The position numbers were made by a program, and so were the translations under genes. A stretch of 57,351 nucleotides of DNA. It comes from Rhodobacter capsulatus (GTDB lineage: Bacteria > Pseudomonadota > Alphaproteobacteria > Rhodobacterales > Rhodobacteraceae). The notes under the pieces were generated by a model that saw only the letters and a program-made list of their open reading frames with translations, ran no database searches and was not told the origin of the DNA. The stretch spans positions 1 to 57,351 of the forward strand of contig NZ_SWJZ01000002.1 of NCBI RefSeq assembly GCF_005144475.1. The letters run 5' to 3'. Shown here one piece after another: positions 10,401 to 20,501 of the stretch. How positions within the stretch are numbered: the stretch's first letter is position 1; every line of letters starts with the position of its first letter.

Positions 10401-10586
10401 GCACTTTACGATACCGCGGTGGCGATCGTGATCAAGGATCGCAAATGCTCGACGTCGTATATCCAGCGCAAGCTGGGCATCGGCTACAACAAGGCCGCGC
10501 GGCTTGTGGAACAGATGGAAGAGCAGGGCGTGGTGACGCCCGCCAACCATGTGGGCAAGCGCGAAATTCTGGTGCCCGAACAGTAA
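7473..10586 (+). CDS. ftsK: DNA translocase FtsK
   Basis: 1037 residues. The N-terminal 190 residues contain several membrane helices that anchor the protein at the division septum. About 200-560 is a long Ala/Pro/Glu-rich linker. The motor follows, with Walker A GTTGSGKS near residue 690 and Walker [13 protein letters not shown]. The last 60 residues form the winged-helix gamma domain ([21 protein letters not shown]), which reads polar KOPS sequences. It pumps DNA and activates XerCD at dif to resolve chromosome dimers. A strong hairpin terminator follows. Confidence 0.95.
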   Translation: MASFQARQREPLLDQDTQAVLERRGRELLGVVFLALAVMTTLMLASYSPEDPSWMAVSDAPVQNWLGRIGAGIASPLIVIVGRGAWLLPISLAIWGGRHILHRGEERVTGRMVFLPIAIAVAAVYAALLVPGAEWGRAYGLGGNFGDMIAGSLLGLSPVEGSIGLKLMTVVMAALTLLITLFVTGFDRLELGALTRFLMLGTVASYAAAMTALGKGASASVRMAREAAELARERRAQAAALAQQQAAWQAQQDWQAGAHSPQPQRADIVRAAVASRVRRPVEPEPAYAPYEMYDAPEAELVEPVQAWPMPESEAPSEDRIKARIQHAVKTRAPVPAPAPMPAPAAPVAAPQMRVEPELYAPRVQVQPAPQPEAPASVLAAVSARLARSPKAPAAPLKRVEPPLQARPRYMPGSAAATPPIAAPVLAAPAVTAPPMPAPQEPDWSQPMSAARPVEAVPAEDSWEEEAFERNVFSDLGEDLPQPAPMPKISALRATVAPPAPERRVVAPVRKPVAPSKQAIAEEQPALRFETPEKPAYEVPPLNLLTNPGTIQRHQLSDEALEENARMLESVLDDYGVKGEIVSVRPGPVVTMYELEPAPGLKASRVIGLADDIARSMSALSARVSTVPGRSVIGIELPNAHREKVVLREILSARDFGDSNMRLPLALGKDIAGEAVVANLAKMPHLLIAGTTGSGKSVAINTMILSLLYKLSPEECRLIMIDPKMLELSVYDGIPHLLSPVVTDPKKAVVALKWVVGEMEERYRRMSKMGVRNIEGYNGRVREAMDRGEMFKRTVQTGFDEDTGEPVFETEEFQPRPFPYIVVIVDEMADLMMVAGKEIEACIQRLAQMARASGIHLIMATQRPSVDVITGTIKANFPTRISFQVTSKIDSRTILGEQGAEQLLGMGDMLYMGNGARITRIHGPFVSDEEVEEIVSHLKSFGPPEYMSGVVEGPDEEAASDIDAVLGLGNSGNDAEDALYDTAVAIVIKDRKCSTSYIQRKLGIGYNKAARLVEQMEEQGVVTPANHVGKREILVPEQ

Positions 10587-10607
10587 GGGCGCAGGAAAGT
10601 GATCCCG

Positions 10608-10640
10608 GCCCCGCGCGATGTGACCCGCGCGGGGCTTTTT
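10608..10640 (+). terminator. Rho-independent terminator after ftsK
   Basis: A ten-base perfect stem (GCCCCGCGCG with CGCGCGGGGC, eight-base loop) is followed by five T residues. It separates ftsK from lolA, which starts 30 bases later, so lolA needs its own promoter or depends on read-through. Confidence 0.85.
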
Positions 10641-10669
10641 CTTTGCCCGATCTGGATTAAGTTGGTCCC

Positions 10670-11281
10670 ATGACCCTGATGCGTTTCGCCCCCGTGGCCG
10701 CCCTTCTGCCCGTCCTCATGCTCGCCCTTGCCGCCCCGGCCTGGGCGGAGAAGATCCCTCTGGCCCAGCTTTCGGCCTATCTGAACGGGCTGACGACGGC
10801 CGAGGCGGCTTTCACCCAGGTCAATGCGGATGGTTCGAAATCGACCGGCAAGCTGTATCTCAAGCGGCCCGGGCGGATGCGCTTCGAATACACGGATGAC
10901 AAGACGCTGGTGCTGGCCTCGGGCGGGCAGGTGGCGATCTTCGATCCGAAGTCGAACCAGATCGCCGAGCAATATCCGCTCAAGCGCACGCCCCTGAACC
11001 TGATCCTTGCGGAGAGGATCGACCTGGCCCAGGCGCGGATGGTGGTCGGCCACGAGGCGGAGGGGGCGAATACCGCCGTGGTGGCGCAAGATCCGCAAAA
11101 CCCGGAATACGGCACGATCCGGCTGGTGTTTTCGGCCAATCCGATCACGCTGCGGCGCTGGGTGATCACCGACGATACCGGGGCGAAGACGGTGGTGATC
11201 CTCGATCAGCTGAAGCCCGGCGTCGATCCGGGCTCGCTGATGTTCTCGATCGTGGCCGAGACCGCAGCCCGCAAGAACTGA
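10670..11281 (+). CDS. lolA: Outer-membrane lipoprotein carrier LolA
   Basis: 203 residues with a clear Sec signal peptide (MRFAPVAALLPVLMLALAA, cleavage after AWA). The mature part contains FTQVNADGSKSTGKLYLKRPGRMRFEY, typical of the LolA/LolB fold, and PNQIAEQYPLKRTPL-type strands. LolA ferries lipoproteins across the periplasm to the outer membrane. The gene ends in an exact 16-base tandem duplication that contains the stop codon. The position next to ftsK is common across proteobacteria. Confidence 0.88.
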   Translation: MTLMRFAPVAALLPVLMLALAAPAWAEKIPLAQLSAYLNGLTTAEAAFTQVNADGSKSTGKLYLKRPGRMRFEYTDDKTLVLASGGQVAIFDPKSNQIAEQYPLKRTPLNLILAERIDLAQARMVVGHEAEGANTAVVAQDPQNPEYGTIRLVFSANPITLRRWVITDDTGAKTVVILDQLKPGVDPGSLMFSIVAETAARKN

Positions 11282-11298
11282 GGCCCGCAAGAACTGAG
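11267..11298 (+). repeat. Exact 16-bp tandem duplication across the lolA stop codon
   Basis: The unit GCCCGCAAGAACTGAG occurs twice back to back; the first copy contains the lolA TGA. Because 16 is not a multiple of three, the second TGA is in another frame. Confidence 0.95.
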
Positions 11299-11320
11299 AC
11301 GCGCCAGAAATGGGGCGGGT

Positions 11321-11896
11321 TCAGCCGCCGCAGGATTTCAGCTGACTGCGATACATCTCGGCGCGGGCGGCGACCTTGTCGGCGACGGCCAGCAGCCAGC
11401 CCTTGTCGTTGTAGCTGCCCTTGGCATAGCCCGAGCGGCCCTCGTGATAGGCGAGATATTGGTCCCGGGCGTTCCATTTCGAAATCCCGAGCCGGTCGGC
11501 CGAGCCGTCCATGTACCAGCCCATGAAATCGGTGGCGTCGCTGATCCGGGTCCGTTTCGCGCCCCAGGAACTTGTGTCGCGCTTGTAATCTTCCCAGGTC
11601 GAATCAAGCGCCTGGCTGAAGCCATAGGCCGAGCTTTGCCGCCCGATCGGGATCACCCCCAGCGCGTAGCGATGCGGGGTCTTGGCATTGGGGATGAACT
11701 TGGATTCCTGATGGATCGTCGCCATCTGCACATGCACGGGCACGCCCCAGCGTTTTTCCGCACGACGCATCGCCTTGAAATAGGCGGGCTTTTCGCGTGC
11801 CAGCAGGCAGGCGTTGTCAAGATTGCGCGGCGCTTTTCCACCGCCGCCACAGGAGGCGACGGCCACGAGAACGGCCAACATCAGGAATTTTTTCAT
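11321..11896 (-). CDS. Lytic-transglycosylase-like (SLT-fold) lipoprotein
   Basis: 191 residues. The N-terminus is a lipoprotein signal with lipobox VASC (Cys16). The rest looks like a compact lysozyme-like domain: MATIHQESKF carries the candidate catalytic Glu64, followed by AYGFSQALDSTWEDY (the usual GLMQ-type block) and a C-terminal AYHEGRSGYAKGSY, matching the AYN.G element of transglycosylases. A role in peptidoglycan cleavage at the outer membrane is inferred. It converges on lolA and has its own promoter region upstream. Confidence 0.75.
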   Translation of the reverse strand: MKKFLMLAVLVAVASCGGGGKAPRNLDNACLLAREKPAYFKAMRRAEKRWGVPVHVQMATIHQESKFIPNAKTPHRYALGVIPIGRQSSAYGFSQALDSTWEDYKRDTSSWGAKRTRISDATDFMGWYMDGSADRLGISKWNARDQYLAYHEGRSGYAKGSYNDKGWLLAVADKVAARAEMYRSQLKSCGG

Positions 11897-12084
11897 GTCT
11901 GCTCTGCCCGCTCGGCTTAGTTTTGCGACAGTTTAGGGAATTTCGCCCCGCAACGAAAGCGAAACCGTGTCGCGAAACCGTGAGCACTGTTGGGCGCGAG
12001 TCCACAGATTGTTTCCGGGCCCCGGGCGGGGCGGCGATGGACAGGAAACGCCGGAAGGTTTAAAAATGATGATCGGGGGTTACC

Positions 12085-12411
12085 ATGCAGACGACGCTTG
12101 CCAAATATCACATCGGTCAGATCGTCCGACATCGCAAGCACCCGTTCCGCGGGGTGGTCTTCGATGTGGATGCGATGTTTTCCAACACCGACGCCTGGTA
12201 CGAGGCGATCCCGGAAGAGAGCCGCCCCGCCAAGGATCAGCCCTTCTATCATCTGCTGGCCGAAAACGATCAGACCTATTACGTCGCCTATGTCTCGGAG
12301 CAGAACCTTCTGCCCGACAATTCCGGCGAGCCGATCGATCACCCCGATCTGAGCGATCTGTTCGGGGATTTCGAGGACGGGCGTTACCCGTTGCAGTTCC
12401 AGCTCAACTGA
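12085..12411 (+). CDS. hspQ: Heat-shock protein HspQ (YccV-type, hemimethylated-DNA-binding domain)
   Basis: 108 residues. The signature YHIGQIVRHRKHPFRGVVFDVDAMF...WYEAIP and YHLLAENDQTYYVAYVSEQNLL is that of HspQ/YccV, a small heat-inducible protein reported to bind DnaA or hemimethylated DNA and to act as a Lon-related specificity factor in enterobacteria. An earlier ATG at 12066 is out of frame. The upstream 188 bases, shared divergently with the SLT-like lipoprotein gene, contain no heat-shock promoter I could recognise. Confidence 0.85.
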   Translation: MQTTLAKYHIGQIVRHRKHPFRGVVFDVDAMFSNTDAWYEAIPEESRPAKDQPFYHLLAENDQTYYVAYVSEQNLLPDNSGEPIDHPDLSDLFGDFEDGRYPLQFQLN

Positions 12412-12895
12412 TCGAACCCGGTTTCAACGGCAGCCGGAACGCCAGCAGGTTGCGGCCGTTTTCGCGGTGATAGCCCAGCTCCTCGACCAGATCGCGGATC
12501 AGGAACCAGCCGAAACCACCTTCGGGCAGGGTATCGGGGGCAGGGCGCTGCGAATCGTCGATGCCGAGGTCGAGGCAGGAACGCGGCAGCTCCACCCCGT
12601 CATCGCTGATCGAGCAGCTCAGCCCGCGGTGATCGCGCACCAGCGAGAGCGTGATCGTGCCATGCCCGGTGTCGCCATAGCCATGTTCGACGATGTTGTT
12701 CAGAACTTCGGCCAGAACCAGTTCCAGCGTGCCCGCCTCGTCTTGCGACAATTGCCGCAGGAACCGGGCCAGCGCCGTGCGCAGGGCGAAACGGACCGAC
12801 AGCGGATCGGCCGCGAAGGAATGGTGGAAGATCTTCGGCTCCGGCCTTGGGGTCTCGGTCGGGCCGCGGCCTGGTTGCGGACGATCAGCCAACAT
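12404..12895 (-). CDS. rbaW: Anti-sigma factor / serine kinase of RsbW type (RbaW-like)
   Basis: 163 residues with the HATPase_c fold: the N box reads LAEVLNNIVEHGYGD, the G1 box SISDDGVEL and the G2-like segment GGFGWFLIRDLVEELGY. Proteins of this type bind a sigma factor or phosphorylate a STAS-domain antagonist. The start chosen overlaps the end of the upstream STAS gene by 11 bases; a longer start would overlap more. In R. capsulatus an adjacent STAS/HATPase pair named RbaV/RbaW controls gene-transfer-agent production and stationary-phase survival. Equating it with this pair is inference. Its end overlaps the 3' end of hspQ by eight bases. Confidence 0.78.
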   Translation of the reverse strand: MLADRPQPGRGPTETPRPEPKIFHHSFAADPLSVRFALRTALARFLRQLSQDEAGTLELVLAEVLNNIVEHGYGDTGHGTITLSLVRDHRGLSCSISDDGVELPRSCLDLGIDDSQRPAPDTLPEGGFGWFLIRDLVEELGYHRENGRNLLAFRLPLKPGSIS

Positions 12896-13232
12896 GGCGC
12901 AGCCCCGCCCGCAGTGCCGCCTCGACATTCTCGTGCATGACGAAGACGGAATCCATCCGCGTCAGCCGGAACACCCGTTCGACATTCGCCGTCAGCCCCG
13001 CCAGCTCCAGCCGCCGGTCCGGGGTCAGCGATTTCATCACCGCCACCACCGCGCCCAGCCCGGAGCTGTCCAGAAATTCCACCTGCGACATGTCCAGCAC
13101 CACCCGCCCGCCGGGCTGGCTGGTCACTTCCCGCATCCGCTCCTTGAACCGGATGGCGATGGCGGCATCGAGACGTTCCTCGTTCACCGAAACGACCAGC
13201 GCGCCCCCGCGTGATTCCGCATAAAGATTCAT
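12885..13232 (-). CDS. rbaV: Anti-anti-sigma factor, STAS domain (RbaV-like)
   Basis: 115 residues, all STAS domain. The phospho-acceptor region VVLDMSQVEFLDSSGLGAVV matches SpoIIAA/RsbV, with the DSSG serine as the expected target of the partner kinase encoded just downstream. Unphosphorylated, such proteins release the sigma factor from the HATPase partner. The two genes form a minus-strand operon, divergent from the methionine-sulfoxide reductase gene across 91 bases. Confidence 0.82.
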   Translation of the reverse strand: MNLYAESRGGALVVSVNEERLDAAIAIRFKERMREVTSQPGGRVVLDMSQVEFLDSSGLGAVVAVMKSLTPDRRLELAGLTANVERVFRLTRMDSVFVMHENVEAALRAGLRHVG

Positions 13233-13323
13233 CTTGCCTCTCCGGCCCCGAAAGATTTGGTTCAGACTAAGGGCGAAAGCTTACCAATCCGTATCTGACG
13301 GAAAGAATGATGAAGGAAGACCG

Positions 13324-13779
13324 ATGACCTTTGACCCCGCGGTGCTGGCCCGCACCCTCGCCGCCCTGACGGAAGGCGAGACCGACGAGGTGGCGCTGAT
13401 GGCCACGCTCGCCTGCGAGATCCACCATGCCGACGACCGCTTCGACTGGACCGGCTTTTACCGCGTCACCGAACCCGGCGTGCTGAAGATCGGGCCGTAT
13501 CAGGGGGGACACGGATGCCTGGTGATCCCGTTCACGCGCGGCGTCTGCGGCGCGGCGGCACGCGAGGGCCGCACCCAGCTTGTCCCCGATGTCGAGGCCT
13601 TTCCGGGCCATATCGCCTGCTCCTCCTCGACCCGGTCCGAACTGGTGATCCCGGTCTTCGGCGCGGGCGGGCGGCTGATCGGCGTGCTCGATATCGACAG
13701 CGATCAGCCCGACGCCTTCACCGAGGCCGATGCGGCGGCGCTGGAAGCGATCCTCGCCGATGTCTTCGGCACGCTCTGA
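13324..13779 (+). CDS. msrC: GAF-domain free methionine-(R)-sulfoxide reductase
   Basis: 151 residues, a single GAF domain of the fRMsr (YebR) family that reduces free methionine-R-sulfoxide. The three family cysteines are present: HGCLVIPF (Cys65), GVCGAAA (Cys75) and GHIACSSSTRSE (Cys99), the last being the catalytic position. The ending VLDIDSDQPDAFTEAD is also typical. The start at MTFDP was chosen over upstream in-frame codons because homology begins there. Confidence 0.85.
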   Translation: MTFDPAVLARTLAALTEGETDEVALMATLACEIHHADDRFDWTGFYRVTEPGVLKIGPYQGGHGCLVIPFTRGVCGAAAREGRTQLVPDVEAFPGHIACSSSTRSELVIPVFGAGGRLIGVLDIDSDQPDAFTEADAAALEAILADVFGTL

Positions 13780-13817
13780 GGCTTGACGCGACGACGCCCC
13801 CGCGCCATGCCGGGCCG

Positions 13818-14471
13818 ATGACCGAGCATGTCTACACGCCCCCGCCCGAGCCGCCGCGCATCCTGCATGCCGACCATGAAATCCTCGTGGTCGACAAGCA
13901 ATCGGGGCTGCTCTCGGTGCCGGGCAAGGGCGATCACAAGGCCGATTGCCTGATCGAGCGGCTGAAGGGCGCCTTTCCGCAGGTGCTTCTGGTGCATCGG
14001 CTGGATGGCGACACCTCGGGGGTGATGGTCTTCGCGCTGACGGCGCATGCGCAACGCCATCTGGGGCTGCAATTCGAGCACCGGCAGACGAAGAAGCACT
14101 ATCTGGCGCGGCTCTGGGGGCATCTGGAGCCGAAGGCGGGCCGGGTCGATCTGCCGCTTTGCGTCGATTGGCCGAACCGGCCGAAGCAGCATGTGGATCC
14201 CGAGAACGGCAAGCCCGCGCAGACCGACTGGAAGGTGCTGCGCCACGATCCCGACGGCACGACCCGGGTGCGGCTGACCCCGCTGACCGGGCGCAGCCAT
14301 CAGCTGCGGGTGCACATGCTGGAACTGGGCCATCCGATCCTCGGCGATCCGTTCTATGCCACGGGCCCCGCGCGCGATTTTCCGCGGCTGATGCTGCATG
14401 CCGAAAGCCTGCGCCTGCGCCATCCCGACGGCGGCCAGTTCATGACCTTCACCGCGCCCTGTCCGTTCTGA
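13818..14471 (+). CDS. RluA-family pseudouridine synthase
   Basis: 217 residues. The catalytic segment VHRLDGDTSGVMVFALTA carries the conserved HRLD Asp, and LTGRSHQLRVHMLELGHPILGDPFY is the second family block. There is no S4 domain, as in RluA and unlike RluC/RluD, so it most likely modifies 23S rRNA position 746 and/or tRNA position 32; the exact target is inferred. The stop lies in an imperfect 16-base tandem duplication. Confidence 0.85.
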   Translation: MTEHVYTPPPEPPRILHADHEILVVDKQSGLLSVPGKGDHKADCLIERLKGAFPQVLLVHRLDGDTSGVMVFALTAHAQRHLGLQFEHRQTKKHYLARLWGHLEPKAGRVDLPLCVDWPNRPKQHVDPENGKPAQTDWKVLRHDPDGTTRVRLTPLTGRSHQLRVHMLELGHPILGDPFYATGPARDFPRLMLHAESLRLRHPDGGQFMTFTAPCPF

Positions 14472-14488
14472 ACCCTGCCCGTTCTGAA
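14457..14488 (+). repeat. Near-exact 16-bp tandem duplication across the rluA-type gene's stop
   Basis: CCCTGTCCGTTCTGAA is followed directly by CCCTGCCCGTTCTGAA, one mismatch. Each copy contains a TGA; the first is the real stop and the second is in a different frame. Confidence 0.9.
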
Positions 14489-14497
14489 CGATGCAGG

Positions 14498-14549
14498 CCG
14501 GGGGCTTCGCGCCCCCGGACCCCTGCGAGGTATTTATGGCAAGATGAAA
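14498..14549 (+). repeat. Intergenic hairpin repeat, copy 1 (forward)
   Basis: An eight-base GC stem (CCGGGGGC...GCCCCCGG) is followed by ACCCC, GAGG, TATTTA and GGCAAGATGAAA. The same order of elements recurs in inverse orientation at copies 2 and 3. I recall similar hairpin-plus-GGATATTT-GGCAAGA repeats between genes of many Rhodobacterales. Confidence 0.8.
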
Positions 14550-14565
14550 TGGACCCCGGCCCTGC

Positions 14566-14610
14566 TTTCACCTTGGCGCAAATATCCCGGGGTGCGGGGC
14601 AGAGCCCCGC
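14566..14610 (-). repeat. Intergenic hairpin repeat, copy 2 (inverted)
   Basis: Read on the minus strand it gives GCGGGGCT...AGCCCCGC-like stem, ACCCC, GGGATATTT, GCGCCAAGGTGAAA. It lies head to head with copy 1, so that the two GGCAAG-GTGAAA ends face each other. Confidence 0.75.
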
Positions 14611-14629
14611 TCCGTCCGCCGAAACGAAA

Positions 14630-14656
14630 AAGACGGCGGGAGTGGACCGCCGTCTT
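14630..14656 (-). terminator. Terminator of the NYN-domain gene
   Basis: A ten-base stem (AAGACGGCGG with CCGCCGTCTT) flanked on the left by five A, which read as a T run on the minus strand just after the NYN-domain gene's stop. Confidence 0.8.
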
Positions 14657-14677
14657 CTCCGTTCCTGCCGTGAGCGG

Positions 14678-15259
14678 TCAGGTGTCCGAGCTGTCCGCCG
14701 AGGGGGCGGGCGGCGCGATCTCGCGCGGTTCGCGCGGCGGGCGGCCGATCACTTCGCGCAGCGCGTCGAGTTCGATGAAATTGTCGGCCTGACGGCGCAG
14801 CTCGTCGGCGATCATCGGCGGCTGGCTGCGGATCGTCGAGACGACCGACACCCGCACGCCCATCCGTTGCAGCGCCTCGACCAGCGGGCGGAAATCGCCG
14901 TCGCCCGAGAACAGCACCGCATGGTCGAGCCGCGGCGCGAGTTCCATCGCGTTCACCGCCAGTTCGATGTCCATGTTGCCCTTGACCTTACGCCGCCCCA
15001 TCGAGTCGGTGTATTCCTTGGCGGGCTTTGTCACCATCGCGTAACCATTGTAGTGCAGCCAGTCGACGAGCGGACGGATCGGCGAGTATTCCTCGTTCTC
15101 CAGCAGCGCCGTATAGTAGAAGGCCCGCACCAGCTTGCCGCGACGTTCGAATTCCTGACGGAGCAGCTTGTAGTCGATATCGAAGCCAAGCGCCTTTGCA
15201 GCCGCATAGAGGTTGGACCCGTCGATGAAAAGGGCCAGCCGTTCGTCTTTGTAAAACAT
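14678..15259 (-). CDS. NYN-domain (LabA/DUF88-type) protein, putative RNase
   Basis: 193 residues. The start region LALFIDGSNLYAAAKALGFDIDY and later KGNMDIELAVNAMEL and AVLFSGDGDFRPLVEALQRMGVRV show the PIN-like NYN fold, with the acidic residues of the metal site in FIDGSN, MDIEL and GDGDF. Family members are RNA nucleases or regulators such as cyanobacterial LabA. The last 25 residues are Pro/Glu-rich. The start is the ATG where homology begins; the frame stays open upstream. It is divergent from folK. Confidence 0.82.
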   Translation of the reverse strand: MFYKDERLALFIDGSNLYAAAKALGFDIDYKLLRQEFERRGKLVRAFYYTALLENEEYSPIRPLVDWLHYNGYAMVTKPAKEYTDSMGRRKVKGNMDIELAVNAMELAPRLDHAVLFSGDGDFRPLVEALQRMGVRVSVVSTIRSQPPMIADELRRQADNFIELDALREVIGRPPREPREIAPPAPSADSSDT

Positions 15260-15287
15260 TATTAAGTCCTTTCGTCGTGGCCCCGCG

Positions 15288-15992
15288 GTGTGGCGTCCGG
15301 AGTGGTTGACGGGGAAAAATTGTTCTACCCAATACGCCGCGAGAACCAGTTCAGCAGCGCTTTCTACCAAGCGCGGGGAGGCCGAGATATCTGTCTTTAT
15401 AGATAATAGCACATTTTTTATTGCGCTAGGGGCGAATATTGCAACTCAGACGGGTAATCCCGCTCAATCTTTGGTTGCTGCACTGAAAATGCTCCCCGAG
15501 GAGGGGATTCGGCTGCGGGCGCTCAGCCGATTCTGGCGGTCTCCGGCCTTTCCGGCCGGGGCGGGGCCCGATTACGTCAATGCCTGTGCCGTGATTTCCG
15601 CCGCGATGGCGCCCGAAACAGTGTTGGAGGCGCTGCACCGAATCGAGGCGCGGCTGGGGCGGCGTCGGGAAAGGCGCTGGGGGGCGCGCGGGATCGACCT
15701 TGATCTTCTGGCCTGCGGCGGGGCGATCCGGCCCGATGCGGCGACCGAAGCGCTTTGGCGCGGCTTGCCGCTGGAGGCGCAGATGCAGCGCGCGCCCGAG
15801 ACGTTGATCCTGCCGCATCCGCGTCTGGCCGACCGGGCCTTCGTGCTGATTCCCCTTGCCGAGATCGCGCCCTTGTGGCGTCATCCGATGATCGGAAAGA
15901 CGGTCGGCGACATGCTTGCGGACCTTGATGCGGCCGAAAAAGCGGCGTTGGTCCCGTTTTCCGTTCCTTTCGACGGGCAGGGCCGCTTGTAA
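15288..15992 (+). CDS. folK: 2-amino-4-hydroxy-6-hydroxymethyldihydropteridine pyrophosphokinase (FolK)
   Basis: Transfers pyrophosphate from ATP to the pterin in folate synthesis. Motifs are FIALGANI at the true N-terminus, RERRWGARGIDLDLLACG (the HPPK signature) and LPHPRLADRAFVLIPLAEIAP. The start is uncertain. The first in-frame GTG gives a 234-residue product whose first 42 residues look non-homologous. There is no ATG before residue 68, inside the domain. A GGGGAGG at 15375 precedes an ATA codon at 15387 by five bases. The upstream part (15390-15425) is unusually AT-rich for this genome. Confidence 0.82.
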   Translation: MWRPEWLTGKNCSTQYAARTSSAALSTKRGEAEISVFIDNSTFFIALGANIATQTGNPAQSLVAALKMLPEEGIRLRALSRFWRSPAFPAGAGPDYVNACAVISAAMAPETVLEALHRIEARLGRRRERRWGARGIDLDLLACGGAIRPDAATEALWRGLPLEAQMQRAPETLILPHPRLADRAFVLIPLAEIAPLWRHPMIGKTVGDMLADLDAAEKAALVPFSVPFDGQGRL

Positions 15993-16052
15993 AGGTCCCG
16001 GGAAGGGGCTAAGGGAGAGGTTCACACCTCCCCCTTTGGTCTGGAGTTGCCG

Positions 16053-16406
16053 ATGGCCCGCGTGACGGTTGAAGATTGCGTTGACAAGGTTCCGAACCGC
16101 TTCGAGCTGGTGATGCTTGCCGCCCACCGCGCCCGTGAGGTTGCGGCCGGGGCGCCGATCACCGTCGAGCGTGACAATGACAAGAACCCGGTGGTCGCGC
16201 TGCGCGAGATCGCCGAGGAAACCCAGCTGGCCGACGATCTGCGCGAGCGTCTGATCGAAAGCAACCAGACCCAGATCGAGGTCGACGAGCCCGAAGAAGA
16301 CGCGATGGCGCTTCTGATGTCGGGCGAGATCGACCGGCCGCGGGTCGATGACATGGACGAGGAACGGATGCTGCGCGCGCTGATGGATGCGCAGGGTCGC
16401 GACTGA
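16053..16406 (+). CDS. rpoZ: RNA polymerase omega subunit
   Basis: 117 residues. The N-terminus [29 protein letters not shown] is the canonical omega sequence, followed by [17 protein letters not shown]; the acidic C-terminal extension is usual in alphaproteobacteria. Omega helps assemble RNA polymerase and forms part of a ppGpp site in some bacteria. It is directly upstream of rel, the common arrangement. ATG is preferred to the TTG two codons earlier. Confidence 0.95.
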   Translation: MARVTVEDCVDKVPNRFELVMLAAHRAREVAAGAPITVERDNDKNPVVALREIAEETQLADDLRERLIESNQTQIEVDEPEEDAMALLMSGEIDRPRVDDMDEERMLRALMDAQGRD

Positions 16407-16424
16407 CAAGGGGTTCGAGCGCGG

Positions 16425-18542
<2,118 letters not shown>

Positions 18543-18560
18543 GGGAACGGAAGGCAGAAC

Positions 18561-19232
18561 GTGGTTTTCAAACGGCGGGAGAAGCGGAGCTGGGGGCAGT
18601 CGACACGCGATCTGGTCTGGCCGCGCACGGGCTGGCTGCGGGCGCTGAGCTACATCCGCCACCGTCTGACCCGGCTGCCCGACAAGCCGCACCGCATCGC
18701 CCGGGGCGTTTTCGTCGGCATCTTCGTGTCTTTCACGCCCTTGTTCGGCGTGCATCTTCTGGCGGCCGCGCTGCTGGCCAAGCTGATGCGCGGCAATGTG
18801 CTGGCCTCGCTTTTCGCCACGCTGGTCGGCAATCCGCTGACCTTTCCGCTGATCGCGCTGGTCTCGATCAAGCTCGGCCATGCGATGCTGGGGCAAAGCT
18901 ACGATCCCGCCCATGCCGCCGGTCTGCTGGATGTCTTCGCCGATGCTTTCGCCGATCTGCGCCACAATCTTCTGGCGATCTTCACCGCCGAGGAGACGCA
19001 TTGGGTCGGCATGGCGGATTTCTTCTACGGTGTCTTCCTGCCCTATACGCTGGGCGGGATGGTGCCGGGGGTTCTGGGCGGTCTGGCGGGCTATTTCATC
19101 GCCTTGCCGCTGGTCACCGCCTATCAGAACCGCCGTCGGCTGCGGCTCAAGGAGCGGCTGGCGAAACTCGCCGCGAAGCTGCCGCATCCGCCCGTGGTCG
19201 GCGCCTCCGATCACGACGACGACAAGGGCTGA
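18561..19232 (+). CDS. DUF2062 membrane protein
   Basis: 223 residues, starting with GTG. The DUF2062 signature PDKPHRIARGVFVGIFVSFTPLFGVH is followed by hydrophobic segments (AAALLAKLM..., LVGNPLTFPLIALVSI, a late GGMVPGVLGGLAGYFIALPLV), so it is an inner-membrane protein with about three spans. The function is unknown. Position between rel and pdxJ, 18 bases after rel, suggests one transcript. Confidence 0.8.
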   Translation: MVFKRREKRSWGQSTRDLVWPRTGWLRALSYIRHRLTRLPDKPHRIARGVFVGIFVSFTPLFGVHLLAAALLAKLMRGNVLASLFATLVGNPLTFPLIALVSIKLGHAMLGQSYDPAHAAGLLDVFADAFADLRHNLLAIFTAEETHWVGMADFFYGVFLPYTLGGMVPGVLGGLAGYFIALPLVTAYQNRRRLRLKERLAKLAAKLPHPPVVGASDHDDDKG

Positions 19233-19293
19233 GCGGCATCTTCCCTCGGCCGCCGCGCTTCGCCATAGTGGCGGCATCTGACCGGAGGTTTCC

Positions 19294-20037
19294 ATGACCC
19301 GTTCCCTGCGCCTTGGCGTGAACATCGACCACGTCGCCACCGTCCGCAACGCCCGCGGATCGGCCTATCCGAGCCCGCTGCGCGCGGCCTTGATGGCCGA
19401 GGCCGCCGGGGCCGACGGCATCACCGCGCACCTGCGCGAGGATCGCCGCCACATCCGCGACAGCGACATGGCCGAGCTTCGGGCGAACCTGAAGATCCCG
19501 CTGAATTTCGAGATGGCGACGACGATGGAGATGCAGCGCATCGCGCTGGCCACCCGGCCGCATGCGGTCTGCCTTGTGCCGGAAAAGCGGCAGGAACGCA
19601 CGACCGAGGGCGGGCTGGATGTCGCGGGCGATCAGGCCCGGCTGACCGCCTATATCGCGCCCTTGCGGCAGGCGGGGGCGCGGGTGTCGATGTTCGTCGG
19701 CCCCGATCTGCGGCAGATCGAAGCCTCGGCGGCGATCGGCGCGGCGGTGGTCGAACTGCACACCGGCCATTATTGCGACCTGCATTACGAGGGCCGTTTC
19801 GCCGAACGCGATGCCGAACTGAAGGCGCTGGAAAAGGCCGCGGCGCTGGCCGCCAGTCTGGGCCTCGAGGTCCATGCCGGGCACGGGCTGACCTATGAGA
19901 CCGTCGCCCCCGTCGCCGCCATCCCCGAGGTGAAAGAGTTGAACATCGGTCATTTTCTGATGGCCGAGGCGCTTTTCATCGGGCTGGAGGCCGCGATCGC
20001 CGAGATGCGCCGTCTGATGGACGACGCGCGGCGTTGA
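19294..20037 (+). CDS. pdxJ: Pyridoxine 5'-phosphate synthase PdxJ
   Basis: 247 residues. Condenses 1-deoxyxylulose-5-phosphate with 3-amino-2-oxopropyl phosphate in vitamin B6 synthesis. The TIM-barrel motifs [48 protein letters not shown] and [12 protein letters not shown] are all present. GGAGG precedes the ATG. It heads a tight group with the membrane-protein gene and acpS; the neighbouring order pdxJ-acpS-lepB-rnc-era-recO is widely conserved. Confidence 0.95.
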   Translation: MTRSLRLGVNIDHVATVRNARGSAYPSPLRAALMAEAAGADGITAHLREDRRHIRDSDMAELRANLKIPLNFEMATTMEMQRIALATRPHAVCLVPEKRQERTTEGGLDVAGDQARLTAYIAPLRQAGARVSMFVGPDLRQIEASAAIGAAVVELHTGHYCDLHYEGRFAERDAELKALEKAAALAASLGLEVHAGHGLTYETVAPVAAIPEVKELNIGHFLMAEALFIGLEAAIAEMRRLMDDARR

Positions 20038-20054
20038 GCGGAAAGGGGGGCCGG

Positions 20055-20501
20055 ATGCCGATCCTGCGCTATGGGCTGATTCTGATCCTGACCGGGCTGG
20101 TCGTCTCGGGCCTCGTGCTGGCGCTGGAGCGCCTCGCCGGGGTCGATCTGGCCTCGGTCGGCATCGCCGCCGTGCCGGTCTTCCTGACCGCGATGATCGA
20201 GGGGCAGTTCTTTGCCAAGCGCAGCGGCCGCCTGCCCGCGCGGGCCGAGGCGCTGCGCTTTGCCGCGTTGGCGACGGCGGTCAACCTGATGCTGCTTGGC
20301 CCGGCGCTGGTGCTGATCTCGCTCGGCGATCCGGCGCTGCTGGCGCTCTTGCGCGGCTTCGATGCGGTGCTGTGGCTGGTGATCCTCGGGGTCGTCGTGC
20401 TGATCACCTTCCCGGCCTCGTATCTCTTTTACGGGCAGGGCGCCCGCAGCCAGCTGCGCGCCCTTGCGCGGCAAAAGGCCCGGCAAGGCGGGGCGCAATG
20501 A
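20055..20501 (+). CDS. Small integral membrane protein (ABZJ-like)
   Basis: 148 residues with about four hydrophobic helices: [57 protein letters not shown] and [21 protein letters not shown]. This resembles the ABZJ_00895 family of uncharacterised membrane proteins; a function is not known. The ATG at this position follows a strong AAAGGGGGG ribosome-binding site and is preferred to a TTG seven codons earlier that overlaps pdxJ. It overlaps acpS by ATGA. Confidence 0.72.
   Translation: MPILRYGLILILTGLVVSGLVLALERLAGVDLASVGIAAVPVFLTAMIEGQFFAKRSGRLPARAEALRFAALATAVNLMLLGPALVLISLGDPALLALLRGFDAVLWLVILGVVVLITFPASYLFYGQGARSQLRALARQKARQGGAQ

Noticed and set aside
4770-10550. Very long open frame on the minus strand upstream of the UbiH-type gene, opposite the amidase, dapC and ftsK genes
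   Set aside because: Its sequence is Arg/His/Gly/Asp-rich without any domain and is exactly antisense to three strong genes; in GC-rich DNA the antisense frame lacks stop codons.
15260-15412. N-terminal extension of the NYN-domain protein
   Set aside because: The NYN domain begins at MFYKDERLALFIDGSN; the extension overlaps the folK upstream region and has no homology.
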